From: Sphingomonas quercus
Lineage (GTDB): Bacteria > Pseudomonadota > Alphaproteobacteria > Sphingomonadales > Sphingomonadaceae
Assembly (NCBI RefSeq): GCF_018863195.1
Contig: NZ_JAHKRT010000004.1
Coordinates: forward strand, 248,001 to 312,000
DNA: 64,000 bases
Reading direction: 5' to 3'
Shown in pieces: positions 54,763-64,000 of this stretch; the stretch's first letter is position 1, and each line of letters starts with the position of its first letter. Made by a program: the position numbers and the translations under genes. The notes beneath the pieces are model-generated. The model was not told where the DNA came from, ran no database searches, and saw only the letters and a program-made list of their open reading frames with translations.

Positions 54763-55418
54763 CGACAGTCCTGGTGCTGCGGCCCGAGCCCGGCGCCACC
54801 GCCAGCGCCGCGCGGGCGGAGGCCGCCGGGTTTCGCGCCGTGACGGCGCCCCTCTTCACCATCGCGCCGGTCGACTGGGCACCGCCGACGGAGCCGGTCG
54901 ACGCGCTGATGCTGACCAGTGCCAACGCGGTGCGCCACGGCGGCCCGGCGCTGGCGCTGTTTCACGACCTGCCAGTGCACGCCGTCGGCATCGAGACCGC
55001 CGCCATCGCCAGCGCCGCCGGGTTTCGCGACGTGCGGATCGGGCCGGGTGATGCCGCCGGCCTCGTCGCCGCGCTGCCCGACGGGTTGCGCGTGCTCCAT
55101 CTCGCCGGGCGGGAGCATCGCCCGGCGCTCCCTGCACAGGGCCTGCGCCGCATCGTCTATGCCGCCGACCCGGTGACGGCCCTCCCCGACGCGGCGCGCG
55201 AGGCGCTGGCCGGCGGCGCCATCGCCCTGCTCCACTCGGCACGGGCGGCGGCGACGTTCGCCGCTCTCGTCGAGACGGCCGGGCTCAGCCGCGCCGGCAT
55301 CGCCGTCGCCGCGCTCAGCCCCGCCGTCGCCGCCGCCGCGGGCATCGGCTGGCGACGCTGCGCCATCGCCGGGGCCCCGGACGACGAGGCGCTGTTCCGG
55401 GCCGCCAATTGCCGCTAG
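54759..55418 (+). CDS. hemD: Uroporphyrinogen-III synthase
   Basis: 219 residues. This enzyme cyclises hydroxymethylbilane with inversion of ring D. Family identity is weak, as usual, but RPEPGATASAARAEAAGFRAVTAP-like start, LMLTSANAVRHGG and LLHSARAAATFAALVE are as expected. Location after hemC with a 4-base overlap (ATGA) supports the call. Confidence 0.9.
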   Translation: MTTVLVLRPEPGATASAARAEAAGFRAVTAPLFTIAPVDWAPPTEPVDALMLTSANAVRHGGPALALFHDLPVHAVGIETAAIASAAGFRDVRIGPGDAAGLVAALPDGLRVLHLAGREHRPALPAQGLRRIVYAADPVTALPDAAREALAGGAIALLHSARAAATFAALVETAGLSRAGIAVAALSPAVAAAAGIGWRRCAIAGAPDDEALFRAANCR

Positions 55419-55449
55419 ACCATTGCCGGGAAACGGATCGGGAGGCCTG

Positions 55450-56319
55450 ATGGCGAGCGTGTTCGAAGACGGACCGGGGGAGGCTCCGCCCGCGTCCGCT
55501 TTTGTCCCACCGCCGCCGCGCCGCCGCGGCTGGCTCGGCCAGTTCATCCTGCTGCTGCTCGCCTTCGCGGCCGGCATTGCCGCGACCGGCTGGGCGCTGC
55601 GCCATTGGGCGCCGGCCGCGCGCTATCTCGCCCCGCCCCCTCCGGCCGCCGCGCCGGTCGTGCGGGTGGTGCGGGTGCCGGTGGCGACCGCCGCCGGAAA
55701 GACGGACGCGGTCGATCCGGCACTTGCCCGGCAGGTCAGCGCGATCGATGCCAAGCTCGATGCCATCGACGCGCGCGCGCGCGAAGCGGTCGGCGGGGCG
55801 GATCGCGCCGAGGGGCTGCTCGTCGCCTTTGCCGCGCGACGCGCGATCGAGCGCGGCGTCGATCTCGGCTATATCGAGGGGCTGATCCGCGAGCATTTCG
55901 CCGCCACCCAGCCGCAGGCCGTCGCCACCGTCATTTCCGGCTCACGCGCGCCGGTGACCCTGGCCGAGCTGCGCACCGGACTTGCGGATGCCGAGGCGGC
56001 GCTGACCCAGGGTGGGCCCGCCGAATCCGCCTGGACCTCGTTCAGGCGGGAGCTTTCCAACCTGCTCGTGCTCCGCCGCACCGGCACGGATTCGCCGGCC
56101 CCGGTCGATCGCTTCGATCGCGCCACCAAGGCGATGGAATTCGGGCAGGTCGACATGGCGCTGGCCGAGGTCTCCCGCATGCCCGGCCGCGACGGGGCGG
56201 CAGCGTGGATCGCCAAGGCCCGCCGCTATATCGCCGTGCGCAACGCGCTCGACACGCTGGAGACGGCGGCGCTGGTCGATCCGCGGCCGGTGCCGTCCGC
56301 CGCTACGCCGGCGCCCTAG
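55450..56319 (+). CDS. Membrane-anchored coiled protein after hemD (mitofilin/HemX-like position)
   Basis: 289 residues. Pro-rich cytoplasmic N-terminus (FVPPPPRRRGW), one helix (FILLLLAFAAGIAATGWALR), then a periplasmic helical region (DPALARQVSAIDAKLDAIDARA, TLAELRTGLADAEAALTQ). The position after hemCD and the layout resemble HemX/mitofilin-domain proteins of alphaproteobacteria; sequence identity is not strong. Function unknown, perhaps membrane organisation. The gene ends close to repeat element F. Confidence 0.75.
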   Translation: MASVFEDGPGEAPPASAFVPPPPRRRGWLGQFILLLLAFAAGIAATGWALRHWAPAARYLAPPPPAAAPVVRVVRVPVATAAGKTDAVDPALARQVSAIDAKLDAIDARAREAVGGADRAEGLLVAFAARRAIERGVDLGYIEGLIREHFAATQPQAVATVISGSRAPVTLAELRTGLADAEAALTQGGPAESAWTSFRRELSNLLVLRRTGTDSPAPVDRFDRATKAMEFGQVDMALAEVSRMPGRDGAAAWIAKARRYIAVRNALDTLETAALVDPRPVPSAATPAP

Positions 56320-56324
56320 CCACC

Positions 56325-56360
56325 AATCGTCATGCTGAACCTGTTTCAGCATCCTCCCGG
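56325..56360. repeat. Hairpin repeat element F (opposite orientation to B, C, E)
   Basis: Perfect arms ATGCTGA (56332-56338) and TCAGCAT (56346-56352), loop ACCTGTT, in the convergent spacer between the hemD-linked gene and dctA. CGTC precedes and CCTCC follows, matching the reverse complement of element E. It starts about 12 bases past the + strand stop. Confidence 0.75.
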
Positions 56361-56438
56361 AAGCTTGTGGCGGCGTGGAGGCCGGGTTCGGCGCGACAAG
56401 ACGGGTGGCAGGGTCCCCCCGCCCCGGCACGCCGAGGG

Positions 56439-57752
56439 TCAGGCCGCCCCCAGCTCGGCGGGGGCGGCAGCGCGGTTCAGCGCGCGATCGAGCGCGGCGT
56501 GATCGAGCGCACCTTCCCACCGCGCCACCACCACCGTCGCTACTGCATTGCCGATGAAATTGGTGAGGCTGCGGCATTCGCTCATGAAGCGGTCGACGCC
56601 CAGGATCAGGGCCATGCCCGCCACGGGCACGGTCGGCACGATCGACAGCGTCGCCGCCAATGTGATGAAACCGGCGCCGGTCACTCCCGCCGCGCCCTTT
56701 GACGACAGCATCGCCACGGCCAGCAGCAACAATTCCTGGCCGAGCGTGAGGTGGACGTCGCAGGCCTGGGCGATGAACAGGGCGGCGAGCGTCATGTAGA
56801 TGTTGGTGCCGTCGAGGTTGAACGAATAGCCCATCGGCACGACCAGCCCGACGACGGGCTTGGCGCAGCCGGCCTGTTCCATGCGGTCCATCAGGCTGGG
56901 CAGCGCCGCCTCCGACGAAGAGGTGCCGAGCACCAGCAGCAGCTCCGCCTTGAGATAGCGGATCAGCTTCAGGATCGAGAAGCCCATCGCCCGCGCCACC
57001 GCGCCGAGAACGACCAGTACGAACAGGATCGACGTCAGGTAGAAGGTGGCCACCAGCGCGGCGAGATTGACGAGGCTGCCGACGCCATATTTGCCGATGG
57101 TGAAAGCGATCGCGCCGAACGCGCCGACCGGCGCCGCGCGCATCAGGATGCCGACCAGCCGGAACACGATCATGCCCAGCCGATCGAGCAGATCGAGCAC
57201 CGGATCGGCCGTCCGCCCGACCAGCGACATGGCGATGCCGAACAGGATCGCCACCATCAGCACCTGCAGGATGTTGCCGTCGACGAAGGCGGAGACGAGC
57301 GTGTCGGGGATGATGCCGATCAGGAAGCCGGTGAGCGAGGTCTCATGCGCCTTGTGGGCATAGTCCGCCACCGCCTTGGCATCGAGCGTGGCCGGATCGA
57401 TGTGCAGCCCGACGCCCGGCTGGACGACATTGGCGACGACCAGCCCGACGATCAGCGCCAGCGTCGAGAAGACGAGGAAATAGGCGAAGGCCTTGCCCGC
57501 CACCCGGCCGACCGAGCCCAGCTCGCGCATGCCGGCGACGCCGGTCACCACCGTCAGGAAGATGACCGGGGCGATGATCATCTTCACCAGCTTGATGAAG
57601 CCATCGCCGAGCGGCTTCAGCGCCTCGCCAAGCTCCGGCCAGACATGGCCGATGATCGTGCCGAGCACGATCGCCACCAGCACCTGGGCATAGAGATGGC
57701 CGTACCAGCGGCGTGGGGTACCGCCGGCGGCGGCAGGTGGAGCAGGAGCCAT
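56439..57752 (-). CDS. dctA: Dicarboxylate/amino acid:cation symporter (DctA-like, DAACS family)
   Basis: 437 residues, about eight membrane segments plus two hairpins. The substrate/Na+ site is [21 protein letters not shown], the [11 protein letters not shown]-type hairpin reads [12 protein letters not shown], and [20 protein letters not shown] is the conserved N-terminal block. It imports C4-dicarboxylates or glutamate/aspartate with cations; which one is not clear. ATG at 57752 chosen; one codon set further upstream (57761) is possible. The next gene upstream is the acyltransferase. Confidence 0.92.
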   Translation of the reverse strand: MAPAPPAAAGGTPRRWYGHLYAQVLVAIVLGTIIGHVWPELGEALKPLGDGFIKLVKMIIAPVIFLTVVTGVAGMRELGSVGRVAGKAFAYFLVFSTLALIVGLVVANVVQPGVGLHIDPATLDAKAVADYAHKAHETSLTGFLIGIIPDTLVSAFVDGNILQVLMVAILFGIAMSLVGRTADPVLDLLDRLGMIVFRLVGILMRAAPVGAFGAIAFTIGKYGVGSLVNLAALVATFYLTSILFVLVVLGAVARAMGFSILKLIRYLKAELLLVLGTSSSEAALPSLMDRMEQAGCAKPVVGLVVPMGYSFNLDGTNIYMTLAALFIAQACDVHLTLGQELLLLAVAMLSSKGAAGVTGAGFITLAATLSIVPTVPVAGMALILGVDRFMSECRSLTNFIGNAVATVVVARWEGALDHAALDRALNRAAAPAELGAA

Positions 57753-57793
57753 GATGTGCATGGGCAGGCAGAAGCACCAAAGCCTCGGGGCTT

Positions 57794-58819
57794 TCAAGCC
57801 CCGGCCCGGACCGCTCCGGAGCGATCCGGTCGCCGCGCCAGCCAGGCGCGCAGCGGCCGTTCATAATAGCGTTCGGCGAACGCCGCGCAGGCCAGCGACG
57901 CGAGCACCACCAGCGTCTGCCAGAGAACGAAGTCCGGCCAGGGCAGGGCGAGCTGGCCGACGAATTTGGTTGCCGGCCCGTGCAGGATGTAGAGCGGGTA
58001 GGAAATGCGGCCGAGCCACGCCGCCGGGCCGCTCCACCTCTGCTCGCCCGCCCCGATGCCGGCGAGCAGCACGAGCGGGAAGACGATACCGACGCAGAGC
58101 AGGCTGCCCGCCATCGCCGGCAGCGGCGCCGCGAGCGCCAGCACCAGCAGCAGCGGCGCCACCCCGGCGGCGACTGGCGGCGGGCGGAGCGCGCCCTCCC
58201 GGATAAGGCGGAAGGTCAGCAGGCCCAGGCCGAAGCTCCATCCGACCCGGGGAAAGGCGCCGAAAAACTCCCTCGCGCTTCCCTGCCAGCCGAGACTGAG
58301 ATCGCCCATCGCCCATGCGATGCCGATCAGCGCCAGCCCGCTCACGGCGATCAGCCCCGCCAGCCGCCGCGTCGTCAGCCACGGCAGCGCCAGCCCGTAG
58401 CCGACGCAGGCGGCGAGCTCCATGAACAGCGACCAGACCGGCGCATCGGGCGGAAACGCGTCGACATCGCCGAAGATCGGGATGACCAGAAGGTTGAGCA
58501 GCAGCAGCGGGCTCAGCGTCGGCCGGGCCGGGCTGCACGCCATCAGCGCGAGGCCGAATGCCAGGCCGGCCAGCAGCATCGGATAAAGCCGCCGCAGCCG
58601 CGCCAGGATGAACCCGGCGGGCGACAGCCGGCCGTCCGCCAGCCGCTCCTCATAGGCAAGCCCGATCACGAATCCGCTCAGCAGGAAAAAGAAATCCACT
58701 GCCAGATAAGCATGCGGCATGAGCGGCCGGAAGGCATGGAGCAGCAGTACGCACAGCGCAGCGATCCCGCGCAGCTCGTCGAGTATGGGATAGCGGTGCG
58801 GCATTGCTGCGTGCTGCAT
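57794..58819 (-). CDS. Acyltransferase 3 family membrane protein
   Basis: 341 residues with about ten membrane helices. The family entry [20 protein letters not shown] with the conserved His and the [15 protein letters not shown] block are typical of inner-membrane O-acyltransferases (OafA/NolX-like), which acetylate or acylate surface polysaccharides or lipids. [16 protein letters not shown] and [16 protein letters not shown] close the protein. The substrate is unknown. Start is at 58819 or 58804. Confidence 0.88.
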   Translation of the reverse strand: MQHAAMPHRYPILDELRGIAALCVLLLHAFRPLMPHAYLAVDFFFLLSGFVIGLAYEERLADGRLSPAGFILARLRRLYPMLLAGLAFGLALMACSPARPTLSPLLLLNLLVIPIFGDVDAFPPDAPVWSLFMELAACVGYGLALPWLTTRRLAGLIAVSGLALIGIAWAMGDLSLGWQGSAREFFGAFPRVGWSFGLGLLTFRLIREGALRPPPVAAGVAPLLLVLALAAPLPAMAGSLLCVGIVFPLVLLAGIGAGEQRWSGPAAWLGRISYPLYILHGPATKFVGQLALPWPDFVLWQTLVVLASLACAAFAERYYERPLRAWLARRPDRSGAVRAGA

Positions 58820-58965
58820 CGTCCAGTTCGTCGCCCCGTCCGACCCCCGGGGCTCTACCGGATAAATGCTAACGATCGGCACCCCTCTGCGCCGGCACGC
58901 CGGCCGGGCCGCCGCGTCGACACGACGGCCGCGGCCGAGCGCGGCCTATCGGCTCGAAGCCAGCC

Positions 58966-60741
<1,776 letters not shown>

Positions 60742-60829
60742 GGTGCAACACTGATCCGATGAAGGGAGGGGATGGCGGGTGAAGAACTATTCAGGGCCTA
60801 TTAAAGGCTTCGTCGCCATGCCACGAGCC

Positions 60830-61132
60830 ATGCCCGACATGAAGGCCCTCCCTGCCATCGCGCTGATTGCGCTCGCCCTTCACGTCCCGGCCGACGCGCA
60901 GCGCCGCCGGGATCAGGACGAGGCCTATCAGGCGCAGCGCAACGGCGCGATCATGCCGCTGCGCGAGATCGAGGCCCGGGTCATCGCCCATATGCAGGGC
61001 GCGACCTATCTCGGCCCGGAATTCGATCCCGGTTCGGCAACCTATCGGTTGAAGTTCATGCGCGGCGGTCAGGTGATCTGGATCGACGTCGATGCGCGCA
61101 CCGGGCGCGAGATCAGCCGCTCGGGGAAGTGA
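60830..61132 (+). CDS. Small secreted PepSY-like protein
   Basis: 100 residues. Signal peptide MKALPAIALIALALHVPADAQ, then EDEAYQAQRNGAIMPLREIEARVIAH-like sequence: MPLREIEARVIAHM, GATYLGPEFDP and VIWIDVDARTGREI resemble a PepSY domain, a putative protease-inhibitor fold. Possible starts are 60779 (GTG with strong GGGAGGGGA), 60818, 60830 and 60839; I use 60830 to keep the signal peptide. No neighbour partner is evident. Confidence 0.75.
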   Translation: MPDMKALPAIALIALALHVPADAQRRRDQDEAYQAQRNGAIMPLREIEARVIAHMQGATYLGPEFDPGSATYRLKFMRGGQVIWIDVDARTGREISRSGK

Positions 61133-61184
61133 GCGCGACAGGTTGCGCACCACCCAGCTCCCGCTCGCCGCCGCCTGAAGGAGC

Positions 61185-61220
61185 AACGCCGCCGGCTCAC
61201 CCTCGGGAGCCGGCGGCGTT
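61185..61220 (+). terminator. Hairpin after the PepSY gene
   Basis: Perfect 14-bp inverted repeat AACGCCGCCGGCTC (61185-61198) and GAGCCGGCGGCGTT (61207-61220), loop of 8 bases. It starts 53 bases past the stop. There is no T-run after it, only GTTTGC, so it may be a Rho-independent-like stop for + strand or a bidirectional stem. Confidence 0.5.
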
Positions 61221-61364
61221 TGCGACCATCGGGCGCTCGGGAGGCTGGACCCAGCAGCCCGTGTCGTCGCAGAGGAGGTGGCGCCGGCTTTCCCCTCACC
61301 GGCGCCGCCCCTGCTATTTACCAAGCAATTTCCGTACCAAATCCGGAAAAAGCCCGGAAAACAA

Positions 61365-61393
61365 ACGCGCCGCCGGTCGGGACCGGGGCGCGT
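61365..61393 (-). terminator. Terminator of the EpsD-like gene
   Basis: Read on the minus strand, ACGCGCCCCGGTC and GACCGGCGGCGCGT pair with one bulge (61393-61381 and 61378-61365), and TTGTTTTCC follows at once. It lies about 50 bases beyond the stop at 61443. Confidence 0.65.
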
Positions 61394-61442
61394 CTGTAAG
61401 ATATTCCGGCACTTTTACCGGAAATGTGGAAGGACCGGCAGA

Positions 61443-62351
61443 TCAGCCCCCGGTGCCGGCAGCGGCGGCCGGCTTGGCGGCGCCAGCCGCGGCGGGCGCC
61501 GCGCCAGTGGCGCCGGCAGCCCCGGCGGCCGGCGCGAAGCCTTCCTGATAGGTGATCTTGGCGGTTTCCTTGAGCGTCTTCATGCGGCCGCTGATCATCT
61601 GGTTGAACTGCTTCTCGCGCCAGCCATTGGTGGCGACCTGCCTCGCCTGATCCGCAGGCACCGGCACGGCCTGGCGAGCGACAATGACATTGATCGTCAG
61701 GAAGCCCCGGGCCGGCAGCACGAACGGCTCCGTCGAGGGCAGGTCGGCGATCTTCTTGACCACCGCCTCGGGCAGCTGGGCGGTGTCGATGACCGACCGG
61801 CCGCGCTCGAACGGGACGTTGCGCTCCTTGAGGGCGGCGGCGACGCCGTCCTGGGTGTGGACCGCTTCGAGGCCCTTCAGGATGCTGTTGTCCGACGGCG
61901 GACGGAACCGGATCTGGTCCACGGCGAGCTGCTCGCGCTGGGCGAACATGTTGGGATTATCGCGCATGAAGCCGTCGAGATCGGCCTGAGTGGGCTGCGC
62001 GATCGCCGACGCCTGCTTGCGGACGAGCTGCTGGGCGAGCAGGGTTTCGTCAACGCGCATGCGCTGGGCGACATATTCCGGCGTCTTGTCCAGCTCCTGC
62101 TTCTTCGCCTCATCGACGAGGAGCTTGCGGTCGATGACCCGCTGCAACGCGTCGCGCTGCACGGCCTTGCGGTCGGCATTTTGCGGCAGCTGCACGCCGG
62201 CAAGCTCCGCATTCACCTCCTGCAAGGTGACTTCCTGGCCGTTGACCGTCGCCACGACCTGGCCCGTCGGGGCCCCTTCCTTGCTGCCGCACGCAGCGAG
62301 CGCCAGCGCCATGCCGGAGCAGACCAGCAGCGCCTTAATCTTGTGAGACAT
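61443..62351 (-). CDS. EpsD-family lipoprotein, peptidyl-prolyl cis-trans isomerase-like
   Basis: 302 residues. The signal peptide ends in a lipobox (ALALAACGSK), so the mature protein is a lipoprotein with Cys at about 21. The body has SurA-like helices (VVATVNGQEVTLQEVNAEL, DALQRVIDRKLLVDEAKKQ), and the parvulin-like region follows (QAVPVPADQARQV). EpsD family isomerases are usually encoded in exopolysaccharide clusters; none is here. The C-terminal tail is Ala/Gly/Pro-rich. ATG at 62351 has a strong GGAGG. Confidence 0.85.
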   Translation of the reverse strand: MSHKIKALLVCSGMALALAACGSKEGAPTGQVVATVNGQEVTLQEVNAELAGVQLPQNADRKAVQRDALQRVIDRKLLVDEAKKQELDKTPEYVAQRMRVDETLLAQQLVRKQASAIAQPTQADLDGFMRDNPNMFAQREQLAVDQIRFRPPSDNSILKGLEAVHTQDGVAAALKERNVPFERGRSVIDTAQLPEAVVKKIADLPSTEPFVLPARGFLTINVIVARQAVPVPADQARQVATNGWREKQFNQMISGRMKTLKETAKITYQEGFAPAAGAAGATGAAPAAAGAAKPAAAAGTGG

Positions 62352-62526
62352 TCCCCAACCTCCAATTGTCACGGCGACCCCGGACGTTTCGGTCTTGCAG
62401 CGACGAATAGCCTTCCGCCCGATCCAAGTCCATCAGGCCGCTGTAACTGCCAAAGTGTTACCGATTCGCGCTAAGCGCGGCACAAGCTACGGAAAAATCG
62501 GGCGAAGCTGCCTGGCGGACGAGAGA

Positions 62527-62612
62527 TGGTGGAGGGGGCTGGATTCGAACCAGCGTACGCTTGCACGGGCAGATTTACAGTCTGCTGCCTTTAACCACTC
62601 GGCCACCCCTCC
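62527..62612 (-). tRNA. tRNA-Tyr (anticodon GTA), CCA encoded
   Basis: 86 bases on the minus strand: acceptor GGAGGGG pairs with CCCCTCC, the D arm GCCGAGTGGTTAAAGGC, anticodon stem GCAGA/TCTGC around CTGTAAA (GTA anticodon), a long variable arm (CCCGTGCAAGCGTACG), and T arm CTGGTTCGAATCCAG, with CCA at the 3' end. The long variable arm fits bacterial tRNA-Tyr. It precedes the divergent rlmB gene, a common placement. Confidence 0.97.
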
Positions 62613-62639
62613 ATGGGTCCGCCTGAGATGCGAGGCGCG

Positions 62640-62668
62640 CTCATGGCGAAAGCGGTCTTGCGTGTCAA
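62640..62668 (-). promoter_or_regulatory. Possible promoter of tRNA-Tyr
   Basis: On the minus strand, TTGACA (62668-62663) is a perfect -35, 17 bases from CATGAG (62645-62640), a weak -10. Predicted start is about 20 bases before the tRNA 5' end. Confidence 0.4.
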
Positions 62669-62693
62669 CTTAGGGTCGTGGAAATGCGGGTGC

Positions 62694-63434
62694 ATGCGTA
62701 AAGGTCATCGCCCATCCGTCGCCGCGCCCGGCCGTCCCCGTTTCTGGGGCCGTCACGCCGTCACCGCCGCACTTGCCAACGAGGCGCGCACCGTGCGCCG
62801 CATCTGGGGCACGCGCGAGGCACTGGCCCCGCTGACGCTGCCCGCCAGCCTGCCGGTGACGATCGCCGACGTCGCGGATCTCGGCCGGCTGGTGCCATCG
62901 GACGCGCCGCACCAGGGGCTTGTCGCCGAGGTCGATCCGCTGCCCGAGCTGTGGCTGGGTGACGTGCTGGTCGGCGAGCGCGACATGCGCCGGCCGCTGA
63001 TCGTGCTCGACCAGGTCACCGATCCGCATAATGTCGGCGCGATCCTGCGCTCGGCCGCCGCGTTCGACGCCGTCGGCGTCATCACCCAGGATCGCCATGC
63101 GCCGCCCGAATCGGGGGCACTGGCCCGCGCCGCCTCCGGCGCGCTGGAGCTGGTGCCGTGGGTGCGGGTGGTCAACCTCGCCCGCGCGCTCGACGAGATC
63201 GCCGAGGCCGGCTTCTGGCGGGTCGGCCTGACCGGCGAGGCGAATTCGACTCTGGGCGAGGCGATGGGCATGCATCCGGTGGCGCTGGTGCTCGGCGCGG
63301 AGGGCGAGGGGATGCGCCAGAACACCGAGACGCATTGCGACGAGCTCGCCCGCCTGCCGATCAGCGAGCGGGTGGAAAGCCTCAACGTGTCGAACGCCGC
63401 CGCGATTGCGCTTTATGCGGCGGTGACGCGCTAA
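62694..63434 (+). CDS. rlmB: 23S rRNA (guanosine-2'-O-)-methyltransferase RlmB (TrmH family)
   Basis: 246 residues of the SPOUT/TrmH family. The N-terminal substrate-binding domain (about 1-90) has FWGRHAVTAALANEARTVRR; the catalytic knot has IVLDQVTDPHNVGAILRSAAAF, VALVLGAEGEGM and LPISERVESLNVSNAAAIAL. It methylates the ribose of G2251 in 23S rRNA in E. coli. ATG at 62694 is preferred; an in-frame ATG at 62643 is further upstream in the divergent gap. Confidence 0.94.
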   Translation: MRKGHRPSVAAPGRPRFWGRHAVTAALANEARTVRRIWGTREALAPLTLPASLPVTIADVADLGRLVPSDAPHQGLVAEVDPLPELWLGDVLVGERDMRRPLIVLDQVTDPHNVGAILRSAAAFDAVGVITQDRHAPPESGALARAASGALELVPWVRVVNLARALDEIAEAGFWRVGLTGEANSTLGEAMGMHPVALVLGAEGEGMRQNTETHCDELARLPISERVESLNVSNAAAIALYAAVTR

Positions 63435-63515
63435 GGCCAAGCCGGGGCGTCGGGAGATTTCCCCCCGTTCGCCCTGAGCCGAGGTCCGGCGAGCGGGTTT
63501 CCGGCAATGGCCGCC

Positions 63516-63833
63516 CTAGTCTTCCGGCGCGATCCGCACCTTGAGGCCATCCAGCGCCGGGCCGAAAGGGAGCTGGCAGGACAGGCGCGAGGTGGCGGCG
63601 CGGTGGCTGGAACTGTCCAGCAGGTCGTCCTCGTCGACGCTGATCGCGGGCAGCGCGCCAGCGAACGCCTCGTCCACCTGGACGTGGCAGGTGGCGCAGG
63701 AACAGCAGCCGCCGCACAGCGCGAGAAGTTCATCGAAACCGGCGTCGCGGATCACTTCCATCACCGACAGGCCGGTCTCGCCTTCGATGACGTGCTCGGT
63801 GCCGTCGCGGGTGACGACGATAAGCTGCGGCAT
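63516..63833 (-). CDS. 2Fe-2S ferredoxin (adrenodoxin type)
   Basis: 105 residues. Cluster cysteines: [19 protein letters not shown] (four Cys present, three used in C-x5-C-x2-C) and the fourth in RLSCQLPFG. This is a plant/adrenodoxin-type [2Fe-2S] ferredoxin that passes electrons to P450 or other monooxygenases, or serves cluster assembly. ATG at 63833 gives [14 protein letters not shown], the usual start; a longer frame upstream is in the divergent gap. Convergent with rlmB. Confidence 0.93.
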   Translation of the reverse strand: MPQLIVVTRDGTEHVIEGETGLSVMEVIRDAGFDELLALCGGCCSCATCHVQVDEAFAGALPAISVDEDDLLDSSSHRAATSRLSCQLPFGPALDGLKVRIAPED

Positions 63834-63918
63834 GATTGCGGTCTCCATCGGCTTGGACAAGGTAAGGCGCGAGCGGCTATGTCCGCGCCGTCGAAGGGAA
63901 TCAAGGCGAACGAGGGAT

Positions 63919-64000
63919 ATGGGCCTGTCGGCGGAACAGCTCGCGGCATCGGTGGCGGCGCTCGGCGAGATCGAGCCCGCCTTCGGGCGCGTCGTCGCCG
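63919..64000 (+). CDS. Start of a probable DNA-3-methyladenine glycosylase 2 family protein, cut by the window edge
   Basis: Only 27 residues are visible (start [20 protein letters not shown]). CGAGGGA sits just upstream of the ATG. The N-terminus and the placement divergent from the ferredoxin resemble the helix-hairpin-helix alkylbase DNA glycosylases of sphingomonads, but too little is present to be sure. Confidence 0.5.
   Translation, partial: MGLSAEQLAASVAALGEIEPAFGRVVA

Larger units (their letters stand above)
61133..61442. other. 310-base convergent spacer without a gene
   Basis: Contains the 14-bp inverted repeat at 61185-61220 and the terminator-like hairpin at 61365-61393, plus a smaller TTCCGG/CCGGAA palindrome at 61404-61423. 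I see no coding region. These are presumably transcription ends of the PepSY gene (+) and the EpsD-like gene (-). Confidence 0.6.

Overview
The window is chromosomal DNA of very high GC from an alphaproteobacterium, most likely a sphingomonad (Sphingomonas or a close relative). Supporting signs are an aa3 cytochrome c oxidase locus with CtaG, SURF1 and DUF983; the rpmF-plsX-fabH-ihfA-merR block; pyrE-pdxJ-acpS-lepB; a TorF-family porin; a TonB/ExbB/ExbD/ExbD operon; an RcnB-like protein; and a class I lysyl-tRNA synthetase. It is mostly housekeeping. I see no insertion sequence, prophage, CRISPR array or rRNA. One tRNA gene (Tyr) is present.

Layout. 1-2952 (+): a secreted subtilase (its start lies outside the window), a TorF-type porin, an ECF sigma factor and a membrane zinc anti-sigma factor. 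2955-6328 (-): DGPF protein, ECF42-type sigma factor, 2OG-Fe(II) oxygenase and secreted alpha/beta hydrolase in one tight run. 6454-12148: pdeM, msrA, an aspartate-type aminotransferase, fused pabB-pabC, an MBL hydrolase and a MAPEG protein. 12343-15390 (+): rpmF, plsX, fabH, ihfA, merR. 15432-19271 (-): SixA phosphatase, DinG-like helicase, small membrane protein. 19316-25204: class I LysRS, a repeat-helix secreted protein, DUF885 metallohydrolase, RcnB, and an orphan 2Fe-2S subunit. 25366-29288: osmolyte-type ABC importer, mini-zincin, ccmA and ccmB. 29481-39552 (-): coxB, ctaD, ctaB, a CoxF-like peptide, ctaG, ctaE, DUF983, surf1, thrC, M16 peptidase and a methyltransferase. 39738-43411 (+): pyrE-pdxJ-acpS-lepB and a permease. 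43428-49002: FKBP isomerase, mgtE, DUF1489, 3-hydroxybutyrate dehydrogenase with patatin, YpfJ-type metalloprotease. 49224-52651 (-): tonB-exbB-exbD-exbD and glutaminyl cyclase. 52944-56319 (+): a secreted protein, hemC, hemD and a membrane coiled protein. 56439-64000: DctA, acyltransferase 3, ABC-F ATPase, PepSY protein, EpsD-like lipoprotein isomerase, tRNA-Tyr, rlmB, ferredoxin and the start of a probable DNA glycosylase.

Many adjacent genes share a 4-base ATGA, GTGA or TTGA stop/start overlap, so translational coupling is the usual operon style here.

Three observations look most worth following. First, the anti-sigma factor at 2353 carries an ectodomain resembling the pro-peptide of the subtilase encoded next to it, which suggests a protease-linked envelope signalling module. 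Second, each spacer in the tonB-exbB-exbD-exbD operon holds a strong GC hairpin, and only the last is followed by a U-tract. Third, a small hairpin repeat family occurs only between convergent genes.
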